64,000 bases of DNA from Apostichopus japonicus (lineage: Eukaryota > Echinodermata > Holothuroidea > Aspidochirotida > Stichopodidae): assembly GCF_037975245.1 (NCBI RefSeq), contig NC_092566.1, forward strand, positions 8,040,001 to 8,104,000, written 5' to 3'. The translations under genes were made by a program, and so were the position numbers. Below, piece after piece: positions 48,895 through 62,300 of this stretch (positions are counted from its first letter, which is position 1; each line of letters opens with the position of its first letter). The notes beneath the pieces were generated by a model. It saw nothing but the letters and a program-made list of their open reading frames with translations, ran no database searches and was not told the DNA's origin.

Positions 48895-49182
48895 AATAAA
48901 TTCTTACCACGTTGTATGTTCCTTGCAATGGTTTCGAACGGATTTCTTCTTCGATATGTTGTGGAGCTTCAATTTCGGCTCGTTTAACAGGCTCGAACTG
49001 ATACGGTTCTAACACCTCCGCTCCACCCTCAGCGTTCGGTTCAATATTGGAATGATCATCGCCTTCACTCTCTGCTTCGAATATGAGAAAGGGCACTCTA
49101 ATTATAGCCCAATTTCACTGCCTAGTGAAGAACCATTATCACTTTGAACTTCGGTTGCCGCATTTGGCTCTGGATCCGCCAT
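48895..49182 (-). pseudogene. N-terminal exon resembling invertebrate P2X7-C-terminal-like proteins, frameshifted
   Basis: A start at 49182 gives MADPEPNAATEVQSDNGSSL and reaches a stop after 26 codons. An overlapping frame to its 3' side continues an acidic segment with EAESEGDD and then LEPYQFEPVKRAEIEAP before a GTAAGA donor. The acidic start followed by PYQFEP resembles the N-termini of uncharacterised invertebrate proteins with the cysteine-rich P2X7 cytoplasmic-tail domain. The cysteine-rich part itself was not found. The assignment rests on my memory of that motif and is tentative. Confidence 0.35.
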
Positions 49183-49519
49183 TTCACAGGAAATTTTGAT
49201 TTGATATCGCACTTGTGATCGGTGTTTTGTTTAGTAACTACTAGTGGTATGTGTACTTGTCTACTGTGTACGTGAATGGTACCGTAGCAGCGACAACAAA
49301 TATGTGTTCAAAACGTGACGTCACATGACGTCATGCGAATCGGAAAATTTTCGAGTAAACAAAGTTTCAAACGCCGAAAAGGGTAAATTCATTCTCAATT
49401 TTCGACTTGAAAAATCAAGTTTTAAACTGGCAGATTGGTTGATACATGTTTTAGAGAACATTTTTTGATGGATCCCAAAAATATAGGACTTTGAAATTTT
49501 CGTGTCATGGCCACTTTAA

Positions 49520-52049
49520 ATCACAGGCACTTTATAGAAATCAGATCGAGGGAGGGGAAAGATAGGAGCTCCCGCAAATTGGAAGAGGAGTGGGGCGGGT
49601 GTGTGTTACTGACCCGACCCCTCTTCCCCAATTTTATAACCAGAGATTGACTGCAGTGTTGGAACATCTGCAGTGTTGGAACAGCCATCAGGCAGAGCCT
49701 ATAGTGGCCTGCAATCGAAATGATGATCAATTTCATTTGGTTTCATATATTCATAGATTTTAAACCTTTTGTATATGAACATGTTAAGATCGAGGATCTA
49801 TACATTTTAGATTCAGCATTTGCAAAAGCATTGTGAATTAGTAATAAATAAAGAATATAACATAATACTGAAGCACAAGTGGCTCCATGATGCAAATTGT
49901 GTATATATATGAAAAACATAAACACCAAACCTGTGATATCTTGAACGGAATAAAGATTTTTCTTAATGGCCTAACTGTTTGGAAAATTTGTCAATGATAT
50001 TTATCTCTTTCATATAATCCAATAATAATGGTAGGGTATACCGGTTTCCTGAAAAGCCTGAATAAACCCAACATAATAGACAACACCACAAATTCGTATA
50101 GGCCTAAGCGGTGTAGGAGGCGGGGTGGAGGCTGTGGGGGGGGGGGGGGGCTGCAGCCCCCAACTTAATATTTTAATTAAAAGTCGGGCCATATGCTGAT
50201 AATTTTCGGGCACCTACTGAAAGAGTTGCAATGTGTTTTTCAATGGTTAAACTTATATTATTATTGTCATTATTATTCCAACGACTTCCCTAAAATTGTA
50301 ACTAATATGGAAGGGTAAAAACACGGCAAATGAGTGTATGTAATTGGCATGCGATGTCATGACCGATGCATGCCTATATGATATGGTGAACGCGGAAAAA
50401 ATTTGGTTATATTTTTCGGGCAAGTCGATACAGCCCCCCCCCCCCCAATCAAATTGGACTCCTACGCCTATGGGCCTAAGGCCGGCAGTGACCGTCTGGA
50501 ACGGCCCACATCAGTAACGGATGTTCGTCAGCCTAGAAGGCCACATCCTCCAACGTCTTTTCGAAGAGGCGTTGCATTGCCGATACTGGGACCTCACCAG
50601 ACCGTTCCCGTCCCACGGTAGAGTCACTCTGACTCAGTGAGCCTCTTCATGTATACTGGTCTTAAGACCACATACAGGAAAACCACCAGCTGTTGACTGC
50701 CAACGCGGCATTATATGCTGGCAACGTATATTTAACAATGACAGGAACGATGGTGGGAAACTATGATACCGATTGTTCCATACCCCAATCCGAACCCCTC
50801 CATGCATTAAACCAGGCCTGGAGGAGAAGGGGCGTTAGGGGAGGAGGGGGTGTCGGGGGATGCAGGGCCCATGTTAAATTTAGGGGAATCGGGAATATAT
50901 GGAGGACACGGGAAGTAGTTGCGGAAATATAGAACTTGCAACTAGTACTCGAGTATATTTACTCGAGTACAGAAAGGCCTAGGCATTTCTATATCTGGCA
51001 AACAATAACAAGACCCTAGCAACGGCGAGACATCACATTCCACTGTTAAGGCATTTGCACATATATAGTACAATGACCATCAGGGAGCAGTTATAATCAT
51101 AAGGTTGTGTACTTGAATAGATAACAAAAGTATTTGGATACTGCACTCGTACTCCGTACTCGTATTGTAAAATGATGAAATTTGGACACTGGTACTCGGA
51201 ATCTCAAGTACTCGTAAGTACTTGGACTCTGATAAAAGTACTTGACTACAACACTGGAATGAGTGCAAAATGGGTCCCTGTGACATCATTTTCGGCCCGG
51301 GGCTTGAACTCGCTTTCGGTGCTTCTACATGAAACAGCGCATAAAGACGGCTGAACATGTACAATTTGATGCAGCTGGGAAATGGGGAGATTATAATAAA
51401 TTATGCACGGTTACAATGATGTGAGCAAACCTAGAAGACTTGACTCGATATACACAATGCCTCATTTTGAGAATGTATAGTAATAATATAAAGATTGTCC
51501 CCATGTATCACTGTATTTACGAGCTACAATTTTCTAAGATAGCCTATATACACCATAAAATGAATAAGAGTCCTAAATTAATACTCTTTTGTTACCTGCC
51601 CAAGGGCGGGAGGAGGAGGGAGGGGGATGCCACGAGGGCGACGGGAAGACCTTGGAATAGAAGCTGGGACAGAAAGAAACGTAGGTGATAATGGTGTTTT
51701 TGAGGAAGCCTCGTGAAATGTGCAAATAGGATATCCTCGGATCCGTGCTGAAGGCACACGGCTCATTCTAGATCAAGCGCGGAACGAAAATAATCATCAA
51801 ACTTATTTCAGACCAAATTATGACCAATGCCAGTTAGATTTGTGACATTCAGACAGTCATTCATTGGTCCTGCACAAATTTCATTTGAAAGTATTTAGAA
51901 AGGTGTACCGTATTATGTACCGGTACTGCAATACAGTTGTCAGTAGGATACACTGTGTTGTTCCCTAACTCATATCATGTACGGGCGCCATGCAACGGTA
52001 TAGCGTGCGACGTGTACAACAGCCATTATTATGTCCAGGGATGCCTATC
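49520..52049. other. Intergenic with transposon debris
   Basis: No gene was recognised. The stretch 50105-50480 has loosely inverted ends (GTAGGAGGC and poly-G versus poly-C and GACTCCTAC) and may be a small MITE. TACTCG-type words and palindromes such as TACTCGAGTATATTTACTCGAGTA-like sequence occur near 50945-51240. The frame at 50403-50621 lies partly in the MITE and is not convincing. Confidence 0.45.
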
Positions 52050-52057
52050 GTTTAGAC

Positions 52058-52455
52058 CACAGTTGTCCAACCTACGGCCCGCGGGCCACAGTCCGGCCCG
52101 CCGCAGGGTTGCGTCCGGCCCGCCAGAGATGCTCTACGGTGCGAAATTTTAGTGAGCAGATTTATTGATAACAATTTGAAGCTATATAATCAATCTTTCG
52201 AACCTTCTGGGTCCAAAAAACTGCATACAGGTCAGTTTGTGTGACACTCTCAGCGGTTGAAGAGGGGGGGGGGGGCGACTGGACTTTATTCATCTGTTTT
52301 ATCAGGAAGGAAAATAAATCAGTGCGCTCCGCGCGCAGTGCTCACATTTTGTTGCCTTGGGCTTCGGGCAAAAATCGAGCGTAGGGTTCATGTGGCCCCT
52401 CCTTCATCATAATCATTCCATGTGGCCCTCCTCTGCAAAAGGTTGGACAACCCTG
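52058..52455. mobile_element. hAT non-autonomous element (398 bp) with 8-bp target duplication
   Basis: The ends are CACAGTTGTCCAACC and GGTTGGACAACCCTG, flanked by a perfect GTTTAGAC at 52050-52057 and 52456-52463. Subterminal CGGCCCGC words are typical of hAT termini. No coding frame of interest lies inside. Confidence 0.9.
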
Positions 52456-52782
52456 GTTTAGACTGTGTCTCGGTATTCAAGTATAGTAAAAAAAACCTTT
52501 CATAATCGATCTATATCCTACTGTCATCATATTTACTTTTGAGGATGAATTAGGCATTCAAAATTTAATGAAAACTTCACTGTCACATATCATCGTTCCA
52601 CACGATAAAACCAACAGGACTCTATACGTTTGCAACGTGCACTGATTGTGACAAAGGCTACGAACAAACTTGTTTTTATTCATGCATCCCTTCATTGATG
52701 GAAATGATTTGGTCCTATGCCTGTTGCAACTAAAGTGAACTGTTTGTGTTTCGATAAATCATAGTAAGGGGATGGGTCATGT

Positions 52783-53810
52783 CCACTGGCGGATCCAGGG
52801 CCTTTGTTTGGGAGGGGCCAAAGTGGCATTAGAGTGATATGGGGGAGGGGTCTAAGGGTAGGGGGTGCCCCCCTCCCCTTTGTAAAATTTTCTATTGCTG
52901 AATGCCCTCAGATGCAATTTGGTGCGACAAAAGTGTACAATGGTGATGTTAATTTACTTCTAACAAAAATGTTTCCCAGGTGTAATTTTCTAAAATATTT
53001 ATAAAACAAAGTTGGGATCATCTTTCTCAAGAAATTTTATTTCTCATAGGTTATAAATTTCTTACAACCAGCCTGTAACTGCAAAATGGTGTTAAACTGT
53101 AAATCCTCATGCTCATACATTTACATAGCTCCCAACTCTTGAGAAGGCAAATGCTGGTCCATGCCACGAATCGCCGTCCTGGGGGAGGGGTATAAGGGGA
53201 GGGGGTGTCCCCCTCCCCTTTTGATTTTTTTTTGAATCCTGGTGATGCCTACATGTAAAATGGTAGCACTTAGAAAGGCTTTTGTCACCCAAAATTTTCT
53301 GAGAAATATGCATTTTTTTTGTGTGTAACATCAATAAATTGAATAGTAGGTGATAATTCATTCTTTCCCGTGGCATGAAAATGTTCGCTGCTCGCCCCAA
53401 TGAAAAGAAATATAGGCTAATTTGAGGTTCAAATGATGCTGTAAAGGAGGTTTTATACTCTATTATGCTAAATGCTAAAGAAATGATGGTTGCTAAGTCA
53501 AAATTTGATGCAAATTTTTTTATGTATACTTGACAATTACAATGCGTTTTTTTCGGACGCTTGTGCGGGTCAGCGGGTTTGGGTGTTAGAATGCGGGTCT
53601 AATTCCTGCGAATTGCGGGTCAGTTGGGAGCTCTGCATTTAATTTTAAACCAGAAAACGAAAAGGTTTAGACTAGTCTACCACTGCTATTCCTCTCGATT
53701 TTTTTAATTTCCAATCATATGATTTAGCGGATGTTCGGAAACACTTTTTGGCTCACCTTTGGGGGGGGGGGCCATGGCCCCCCTTGGCCCCCCCTTGGAT
53801 CCGCCAGTGG
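52783..53810. mobile_element. Probable hAT-type element, about 1.0 kb
   Basis: CCACTGGCGGATCCA at the left is matched by TGGATCCGCCAGTGG at the right, with poly-G/C runs just inside. The flanks share only CATGT, so the target duplication is decayed or absent. An internal GGGGAGGGGG...CCCCCTCCCC segment is repeated at about 52838 and 53180. Confidence 0.65.
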
Positions 53811-53857
53811 CCGCATGTCTTCCCATATGTGTAGTCCTGTCTCCTATACGTTCTGCT

Positions 53858-54786
53858 CAGTGGCGTAGCCATTTTTTTCAGTGGGGGCGCTGGGGGGGGG
53901 GGGCTTTACCATTTCCTGGAAGGGCGTCTTGCTACTATCTAAGCGGAGCGCCACCATGGGTTGGCGCGCAGCGTACCAAGAAATTTCAGATTTCAATACC
54001 TGCCAGATCGCTGGAGATGGCACTTGTCAGGCTGGATAGCAGCCATCTAGTTGCGTGATTTCGGAAGAAAATGACAATTTCGTCACTCAGGAAATCTGCA
54101 ATAAAGTTCATGCGGCGTTAATTTTTGGTGGATTATTTCTGTTATTAGTGATTCCAATTGACATGAACATTAGAACCCAGTGGAAGTTGACAAATGATGC
54201 GGCGAACTGGAAACCCCACCCCCATTTTGCCCTATGTTTCAGGATAGAGTACCCCTCATTTGTTCGAACCCATGACAACTAACAATCTGTGAATAAATTT
54301 ACTTCGAAATGGGCACATTATATTGCATCAAGTCGGTCAAGGAATGACCCCAGGGCCTCAGATATAGGCCTACAGGAACGATGTCCCAAAATGTCCTAAC
54401 GAACTATATGTCAAACTGACATCAAAGATTGCGTCTGAAACATTATTAGGGCGATAAACTGATTCTCAGCGATAGTATGTCTCCTTTCTTGAAAAGTTGG
54501 TTTTTTAGCGGTTTTAAGAGCATCAGGGTACGTACCAGAAGTGAAAACCAGGCCTATGGGCTATGTCACGTCGGTTTTTCAGCAACTATATATAGCCTAC
54601 TGCCGGTCCGCGGTCGGAGGGTTGTTCATGGAGATTCGAGACCATTCAGACCAATGATATATTTTTCGCACATGTAATTTTTTTTCGATACCCAAATTCC
54701 CAGTGGGAGGGCGACTGGGGGAGACAAGCTTTCATGGGGGGCTGTCTCCCCCACGCCCCCCCCCCCCCCCCTTGGCTACGACACTG
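53858..54786. mobile_element. hAT-type element (929 bp) with near-perfect 8-bp target duplication
   Basis: The ends are CAGTGGCGTAGCCA and TGGCTACGACACTG. The flanks are GTTCTGCT (53850-53857) and ATTCTGCT (54787-54794), 7 of 8 matching. The internal segment GCGGAGCGCCACCAT with TTGGCGCG resembles part of the element near 36475, suggesting one family. The plus-strand frames inside (53759, 54055, 54477) are not recognised genes. Confidence 0.8.
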
Positions 54787-54794
54787 ATTCTGCT

Positions 54795-56315
54795 ATAAAA
54801 TCCAAATGCTCCACTCATAAATCAAGAACACAGAAATTGTGAAAGGTATTCGCAATGTATAGGCAAGAACAAATATCAATGTCTCCCCCTATTTACCTCA
54901 TGCAATTGGTGAAGCAACTGTATACTTTGACTGGCGAAATTTAGGTTTCCAAGCCGCGGTGACTCGCGAATGCCATTTCAAAACTCAGGACCTAAGTCTG
55001 AAGTTTGGAGGTTATCGATTGCGCGAAGAAATTTATCGTGTCAGAGACTAGTTTGTTACGAAGTAGGTTAACGTTCTCTTGATTTTTCGAAGTTGATGTT
55101 ACGTTAGGCCCAATTTGAAATTGATAATAATAGTTCGTGGGCCATAATGCTAATTAGGCTAGAGCAATATTGTGTCACATTCACCTACCAAGGTAAAGGC
55201 CTAACTGTAGAGTGGGTCCAGGTGACGGTTGAACACACAAGTAGTACGTCCGCAAAACAGTACAGAAAACACAGGTGTTTCCAACGTATGCTACACTATG
55301 TCCTAAAGCCTAGGTATATATGCCTAAAGAGTAAAAGCAAGACATGGGTTAGAGCTACTTCAATCTGCTGTAGCCTATGAGTATATTATCGTCAATGTTT
55401 GTTGACATGGTCAATGGTCGTTGAAGTGTACACACATACTTTTTGGAGCTCTTTAGATTCGTTCATATCTGGGAGATTTTGCATCAAAATACTTGTACTT
55501 GTAGTCGTGTTTGTAACCATGGAGTTATTCATTGTCTGTTCCTGTGTTCATGCTGTGCAGTTTTTGTTTGTTTTTATGTTTCAGTGTTGTCTGTACATTT
55601 TAGGTCAGTAGCGTCAGTGTATCCTATCGTCCTGTGTGAAGTCTCTGTTGAGCCTAAGTTGCTCATTGTGAGTTAATCGTTATTCTGTTTTTACGCATTT
55701 TCTGTGCCTTAGTGTACTCGATATGGTTGTGCCTGAGCGTTTAGTCAGCTATGACGAGTGTAATATGTGGATTGAGTTTGAGGTTTCGGGCTAGGATGTA
55801 ATTTTAATTCAGTGTCGAGTGAAGATATTTTGTTTGTTTGCGATAAGTGTGTGAATTTAAGGAATTAGAGGAGCTATTTAAAAGCTGTAATTGTAAATGG
55901 ACTGAAGTCAGGAATAGTGGGACTGTGAGCAGTGCAGTTCAAAGGGATTTTTGTGAGGATGTTCCAACTTGTAATGGATTTAAGGTGTTAGAAACATCAT
56001 TTTGAAAGAGTTTTAAAAAAAAAAAAAATGCAGAGAATTCATTGGTCTTATCAATCTGTCATCACTGAGACATATCCATTAACTTCAATGGACTGTAATG
56101 CTCAGAATACATATGGCATATTTGAAGTATGAAAGGTACATTTTAAGTGAAATTCTTGTATTGAAGCTATGAAACACACAGGCTATGAAAGTATAAGGCA
56201 CAATTAATTTATGTAGATGACATGTTATGTGCATCCCCAACTGCGTGCACAATTTGTTAAATCAATATTCTTGATATGATGCCTAAAATTTGACACGATT
56301 AACTTAATTCTACAG
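54795..56315. other. Upstream region of the PIWI gene
   Basis: No coding exon was recognised. The PIWI promoter and one or more 5' UTR exons should lie here, because the first coding exon is preceded by an acceptor (TCTACAG at about 56315). I cannot place the transcription start. Confidence 0.45.
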
Positions 56316-56320
56316 AGTAA

Positions 56321-59300
56321 ATGTCTGGCTTTGGCAGGGGTGGTCGTGGTGCTGCCCTTCTGAAGTTGTTAGAGGAACCACCAAGGAAGCCTGGAAGTTC
56401 TTCAAATGGTGGTCAAAATGGTGGTAAAAATGGTGGCCAACAGCAGGGTGCTGAAACAATCCCCAAGAAACCTCCACCTACAGGATTATCCTTTGGTCGA
56501 GGATTTGCACCTCTGAGCAAAGAGGGTAAGCATGAGTGGGGTATAAGTTCATCTGCATGAGTCCTGTTGTGCTATAATATGTTAAGACATTACATTGACT
56601 TCACCTGGCATTCTCAAGTTATTCTCTGCATCAAATATTATTAGTATTATTATTATTTTTTTGCAATTGATGTGAATCTGTATAAACTTGTGCTAAATTT
56701 ATTTGAAATCCAAAATTGGAACTATGAGACAATTTATGAGAGTACGCATGAAGTGTAACTTATTTTCTTCATCCCATGAACTATAGAATTTATCAAAGAT
56801 CACATAGTACTGACTGCTTTTTTATAACAAAATATTCTTCTTTTACAAAATGCCATAAACTTGGAAATGTGGCAATTCAAATTGAATTCAGGACTTTTCT
56901 GACAATTCTTCATTCAATACTTATTTATCAATTTTCCTCCCATATTGGCTATTCTTTACCCCTAGGACCATTGTAAAATTTTATATATTTTTTGGTTTTT
57001 AACTTTAAGTAAAAGTCTTTTTCTATTTTGTGTCACTTTGATCTTACAGAACCCAAAGCTGAAGCTCCTAAAGTGCTCGGGTTCGGTCGTGGACTTGGAG
57101 CCCTTACTAGTCTTCAGCAGCCTGGTAAAGGTGAAACAAAGACCAAACAAGAACCAAGGAAGACTCCTTCTCCTCCGTCAGACACCACCCAGCAGAGTAG
57201 GTCCCCAGAGGCACCTAAAGTAGGTCCAGGTGGGGATGCCAGGTTTAGTCCTCCTAGGGTATCTGAGGAACTCTCAGAGCGCGTGAAGGGGATTAGCTTT
57301 CAAAAACAGGAGAGGGGAACTGCAGGCAGAGAGTAAGTATAAAATTTACATTAAGCAAGCCTATATATAGGATTTTGTTTGCATTTTGAAGCTTGAAAGA
57401 GACCAGAACTATACACACATACTTTGATTTCTCAGCTATGGTTGGTGTTGAGCAAGCCATGTCTCATTGGAATGTTTCATCAATCTAACTACAAGGTCCT
57501 ACTGGTCACAATTGATGGAGCTCTCTCAAAAAGGGAAAGATAAAAAATATTTTAAAAACTTTTCATTGCACTCACATGGGATCCATAATCCAAACTTGAC
57601 TATTGTTTCTCTTTTGTTGTTGTTTGTTTGTTGTTGTTTGTTGTCCAACGTCCAAACTTAGTGAGCTAAATATCAGTGTGTTCAGACTCTCTGGATTATT
57701 TGCTGGCACAGAGGAGGTGTGCTAAATTACACAAGTGATATTCTCAGAGTGGGAAAGTGCGTTGAGGATTGGCAGTCAAATGCTTGAACATTAAAGTTGA
57801 TGCAGGAGTCACGATAATTACTTTATTTGTTTTTTTTTAGCAGATTTTTGGGCATCAATGAAGATTTTCAATGTGTAAATAAAGTATCATTGAATTAAAA
57901 TTAGCAAAGTTTGTGAAATAGTTGAATACCTTACAAATATGTTAGGCCTATCATTTAAAAGATTTGTTTTGTGCTTTATTTCTTGTTTTCATCTACCCCA
58001 GGAGTCTTTGGTCGAGCAACAACTTAGCCATGTTTATTGTCCTTGCTTATATGGACAAATTTGTATGATGAAACCAGCAACTTTGTGTAGCTTTGAAAGT
58101 TTCTGTCTTCAAATTAATATATAGCAAGCTATCAACATGTTTTGAGTTATTCACAAGTTTGTTGAGATGGCTGGAGATGACAGACACAACAAGCAACCAT
58201 CCAAAATACAGGTGTTTCTGAATTTTAAAAATCTAACGTATGACTCGTTTCCACCTTCCTGTTCCAACAGGGTATCTATATCGGCTAATTACATTCCAAT
58301 CCGATGTAAGAACAAAGCAGTTTGGCAGTACGCCATATTCTACGAACCGGAGATCGACTCCAAAGGCATGAGGAGACGACTTCTCTTTGAGCATTCGGAT
58401 GTCATCGGTAAAGTCCGAGCCTTTGATGGTTCAATCCTGTATCTTCCCATCCAGCTGGAACAGAAAGTAAGACTCTATTATTGTTGTCCACCAGATATTG
58501 CTTTGAACTAACCAATATTTACCTGTCCCTTTCTAAGAGGTTTTCCAACCTTCTTCCCTGCCCTGCCTCTCGAGGAATTTTCTTTGATTTATATGTACTT
58601 TTTAAAAAAAAAAAAAAAATTTTTAAGTCTTCTTTGACCTTATCCCCTCCCATGTCCCTATGTTACATACAACCTTGCACCTTCCCCTCCTTTAAGTTGC
58701 TTGTTATTGAGGGTTGTGGTCTTGTTTATTTTTAATCTATGTTGTCAAAACCAATACACTGCATTCTGCCTCTTGATTACACATTTTTCACAGTTTCCAG
58801 TCACATCATGTGAACAGGGCCCAAGTTAAGGTTTCAGAGAGGCAAACTTGTTTAATTATTGCAACTTAGAAATTAGTAATTACCTTGGAGTGGCATGGAA
58901 TTGCCAAGGCATCATTTATTTAGCAAATATTCAGCTTCCAAAAGGGTGCCGAGGGCAATTTTCAAATGTTTGAAATATATACGGTCTAGATCCTCTGAAT
59001 GTTTCCCGCAGCTTTATAATAGCTGTTTTCTGACGCAAATATTGCTGCAGTATCGGACAACTTTTGAGTCCCGGTTTTTGTTTTGATAATGGATTTAGTG
59101 ATCAAGTTTATTAAGTAATGGATGATTTTGAAAGGCAGTAAGACAAAAGGAATGGGCACCGACTGCAATTCGCTATTTCCTAGTGCTCTGATCACAAAGG
59201 TGAGAAGTTGTATCCATGTGAACGTGATCTGTATAGAGAGATAGTTTCAAAGACCACAAGTTTTGCCACGCCACATTTTTTAAACAATCAGTTCTTTGTT

Positions 59301-62300
59301 CACGAGGATATCCGTCTCTGCTGTCAATGAGGTTATTCAACAAATTGTTTGTCTCGACTTATTTTCAGGTAACAGTGTTCACATCGATAAGACCTACAGA
59401 CGAAGCTGAAATCACAGTCAAGGTGCAGTTGGTAAAAACCTTGGAACCCGAGAGCTGTACCCATCTCTATAACGTTATCTTCAAACGGTATACCCTTTTT
59501 TTTCCCTTTAAAGAATACTTACAAAGGCTTGTATTTGCTCGTTTGCATTTGAATGGCGTTAGACTGAAATAAAAGACATCTCAAATGTTCAATGGTAATT
59601 GTTTTCCACAGGATAATGAGAATCCTACAGATGCAGCAGGTCGGACGCCACTACTACCAGCCAAAGTTACGCATACCAATTCCACAACACAGGTAAATAA
59701 ATATATTTGCTATCGTCGGCAGGGCAAATTTTTGAAGGATTTTTCATGGTCGTCCCTCGGACAACCATACCCTACACTCTTGTTGTCCAAATAGCAAATA
59801 GCAAACTTGGTTGTACGAAGAAGATAGCAATGACCGATATGTACACTTTGAGAGAGATGTGTATGTTGGTGAATAGCCCACCAGCGTTTCTGTGTTTGGG
59901 GGGGGGGGGGGGAGTAACAATGTTATCATTTTACCTGTCTGTGGTAATATAGTTGCAATCTGAATTTGATGTTAACAACTGTTGGACTCCACTGGATAAC
60001 CGTCCGGAGCAGATTTTGGTAGTCAGAAGAGAAATTTGGACATCTCGGACCACCGGACTACCATCAAACTTTTTTTCCTGTGTGTATGTATTGGCTTTCC
60101 AGCTGGGTCTTTTCAAGCAGTACTGATTAGGTTGCAGCTTTGCTGTTCGTCTCGTTGTTTGTTGGAGACGTTACAATAATAATAATCTGTAAACTGCTTC
60201 TTTCTAGACTAGAAGTTTGGCCTGGATACATCACTGCGATCCAGGAGTTTTCCGGGGGTCTCATGCTACAGTGCGACGTCTCCCACAAGGTCCTCAACTA
60301 TGAAACCATCCTAGATACGATGTAAGTCAAATCATGTATCCGAAATCATTTATCATTAATCATTTGTCATTAAGCAGGGATTCTTTCTTTCTTTCTTGTT
60401 TTTTTCTTTGTTCTTTTCTTCTTCCTTTTACTCATCCTTTGTATTCTTTTGTTTCTGTTTTGTAAAGGGGGACTGCTCGTAAAAGCTCTGCTTCTTCAGT
60501 CCTCCTCCACCTCCTTGTATATTAACTATTCACCATTGTATTTATATTATGTGGAAATAAATCAAACTCAAAACAGATAACTTCTACTATGGATAACTTC
60601 TATAAGTCTTTGTGTAAGGAGAGTCTGATCTCTCATGCTTCCAATGTGATTCAGTGTGTGCGAGGTTATTACCCATTCTGCTTTTTCCGACGCCCACGAG
60701 CAATCGTACAAATAAATGCCTTCCATGCCGATTATGATCATCATGATTCATCTCAGCAGGTCACGTTTATCTTACGGCCTACCTTTGCAAATTACACCGC
60801 AGTGCAGTTTGTTAGCTTTGCTAGAGAAGTTTTATTGAAGGAATTTTAGTTTGTAATTGACAAATTGATGTATGCATGTGATAAATACTATTATTTGATA
60901 ATGTGTGTCTGGTCGACAAGGTTTACAAAGTTTGAATGGAATTACGAAAGTTCATTTGGTGAAAACATTCTACTTTCGATGGCTGCGGTTTTTGTTTCGG
61001 ACCAATTTGGATATTTTCATTTTGTGTCATAGGTAGGTAGCCTTTGTCAAAATAAGCAGAAAAATGGTGAGCAATTCTTGCTAAAAGTTGCTCACCTTTG
61101 GACCTGTCCATTCCGCCATTTTAAGTGAAGCATATTTGGATATTCTAGTGTGCTCCACTGATGCAGCCCTTGAGGTGTCTTTATCAATAGACCAACTCAT
61201 GTGCTGACAAAGGAATAATCTCTCAAGATATTGCTGTTTTTTTTTTCCCCTCTTTATTTTGATTATTGGTTTCACTTTTATCCTTCTGAAGGTCTAACAT
61301 TTTCAAAAACATGCAAAGTAACAAGAACAACTACAAGGATGAATGTGTCCGGGAGCTGGTGGGATGCGTAGTCCTGACCCGGTACAACAACCAAACTTAC
61401 CGGGTAGACGACATCAACTGGGACCTGAATCCTCAGAGTACATTCACTCTGCGGAAAGGCGAGACGCTGTCCTACCAGGAATATTACAAGTAAGCACATT
61501 AGTATCTTGGCAATGGAAAATGAAGTGGAACTTTGTTACCTCTGTTATGTATGCTTAAGTAAACGCTGGTAACTTTTAGCAGCCAATTCCTTAGGGTTAG
61601 AGAGATTTCGTCTTCATTCCTCGTCCATGCGAAATGTTTGGTTGCTTTGTAGCCTTCAGAAATGGTCTTCTAAATGGAAAAAGATCATTAATTAGGTAAA
61701 ACCTATAGTATATCCACAAGCTAGTTTACTTACTATGCATTTAGAAATTTACTTTTCCTAGAAGTTTTGGGTGTTAACTTTTCACAGCTGTCCGATTCCT
61801 TGTTCGTGTTTTTATACGTCGTCAAACGTTAAAGCTTAGTACCAAATTCAAATTCAGTGTGAAGATTCACCTTAGTGAGGATCAAGAATGCCGTTGTTAT
61901 CTGTGGAGGTCAAAGGTCGTTTGAGGTCAAAACATGTAAATATATTGCAGTGTCACATTAAATGTTCTCATACAAAACTTGGCAAGGAACCACCAAAACC
62001 TGATGGCTTTCCTGTTCAATTTCTTTTTTTTGTTTACTCATACAGGAGGAATTATGACATTGATATTAGCGATGGCAAGCAACCTCTTCTGGTTAATTGG
62101 CCAAAGAAGAGACAGCCTGATGAGGTAGGTCCCCATCTCGTTTACACACATACTACAACAAACCAACAATTGAGAGGGAGTTTGGCGAGTTTGCAGCACC
62201 AAATTAATCTTGATGCAAAAGCAAAATAGGAATGCCTCATGATTTCAATATGATTCTAAATTTGTAAAAGATGTGAAATGCCTGGTGGGTGTAGTCTCCT

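Larger units (their letters stand above)
46353..49515. mobile_element. Kolobok-like DNA transposon (TTAA target, THAP remnant)
   Basis: The inverted ends are AGAGGCCATGACACGAAAA and TTTTCGTGTCATGGCCACT (one mismatch in 19), each bordered by TTAA (46349-46352 and 49516-49519). A TTAA target plus a THAP domain points to the Kolobok superfamily; piggyBac also uses TTAA but lacks THAP. The 3,163-bp interior holds a broken THAP domain near the left end (plus strand) and an unrelated N-terminal exon near the right end (minus strand). No DDE transposase core was recognised, so the copy is defective. Confidence 0.75.

Noticed and set aside
49516-49519. piggyBac as class for the TTAA element
   Set aside because: TTAA fits piggyBac, but the THAP remnant favours Kolobok; no piggyBac transposase motif was seen.
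58167-58208. Possible PIWI exon starting [10 protein letters not shown]
   Set aside because: It ends in the wrong phase for the exon at 58271 and does not resemble the family at that point.
60589-60849. Candidate extra PIWI exon (MDNFYKSLC)
   Set aside because: Exon 7 joins exon 8 at 61292 in phase and restores the conserved PAZ start; including this frame would add non-homologous sequence ending in a stop.
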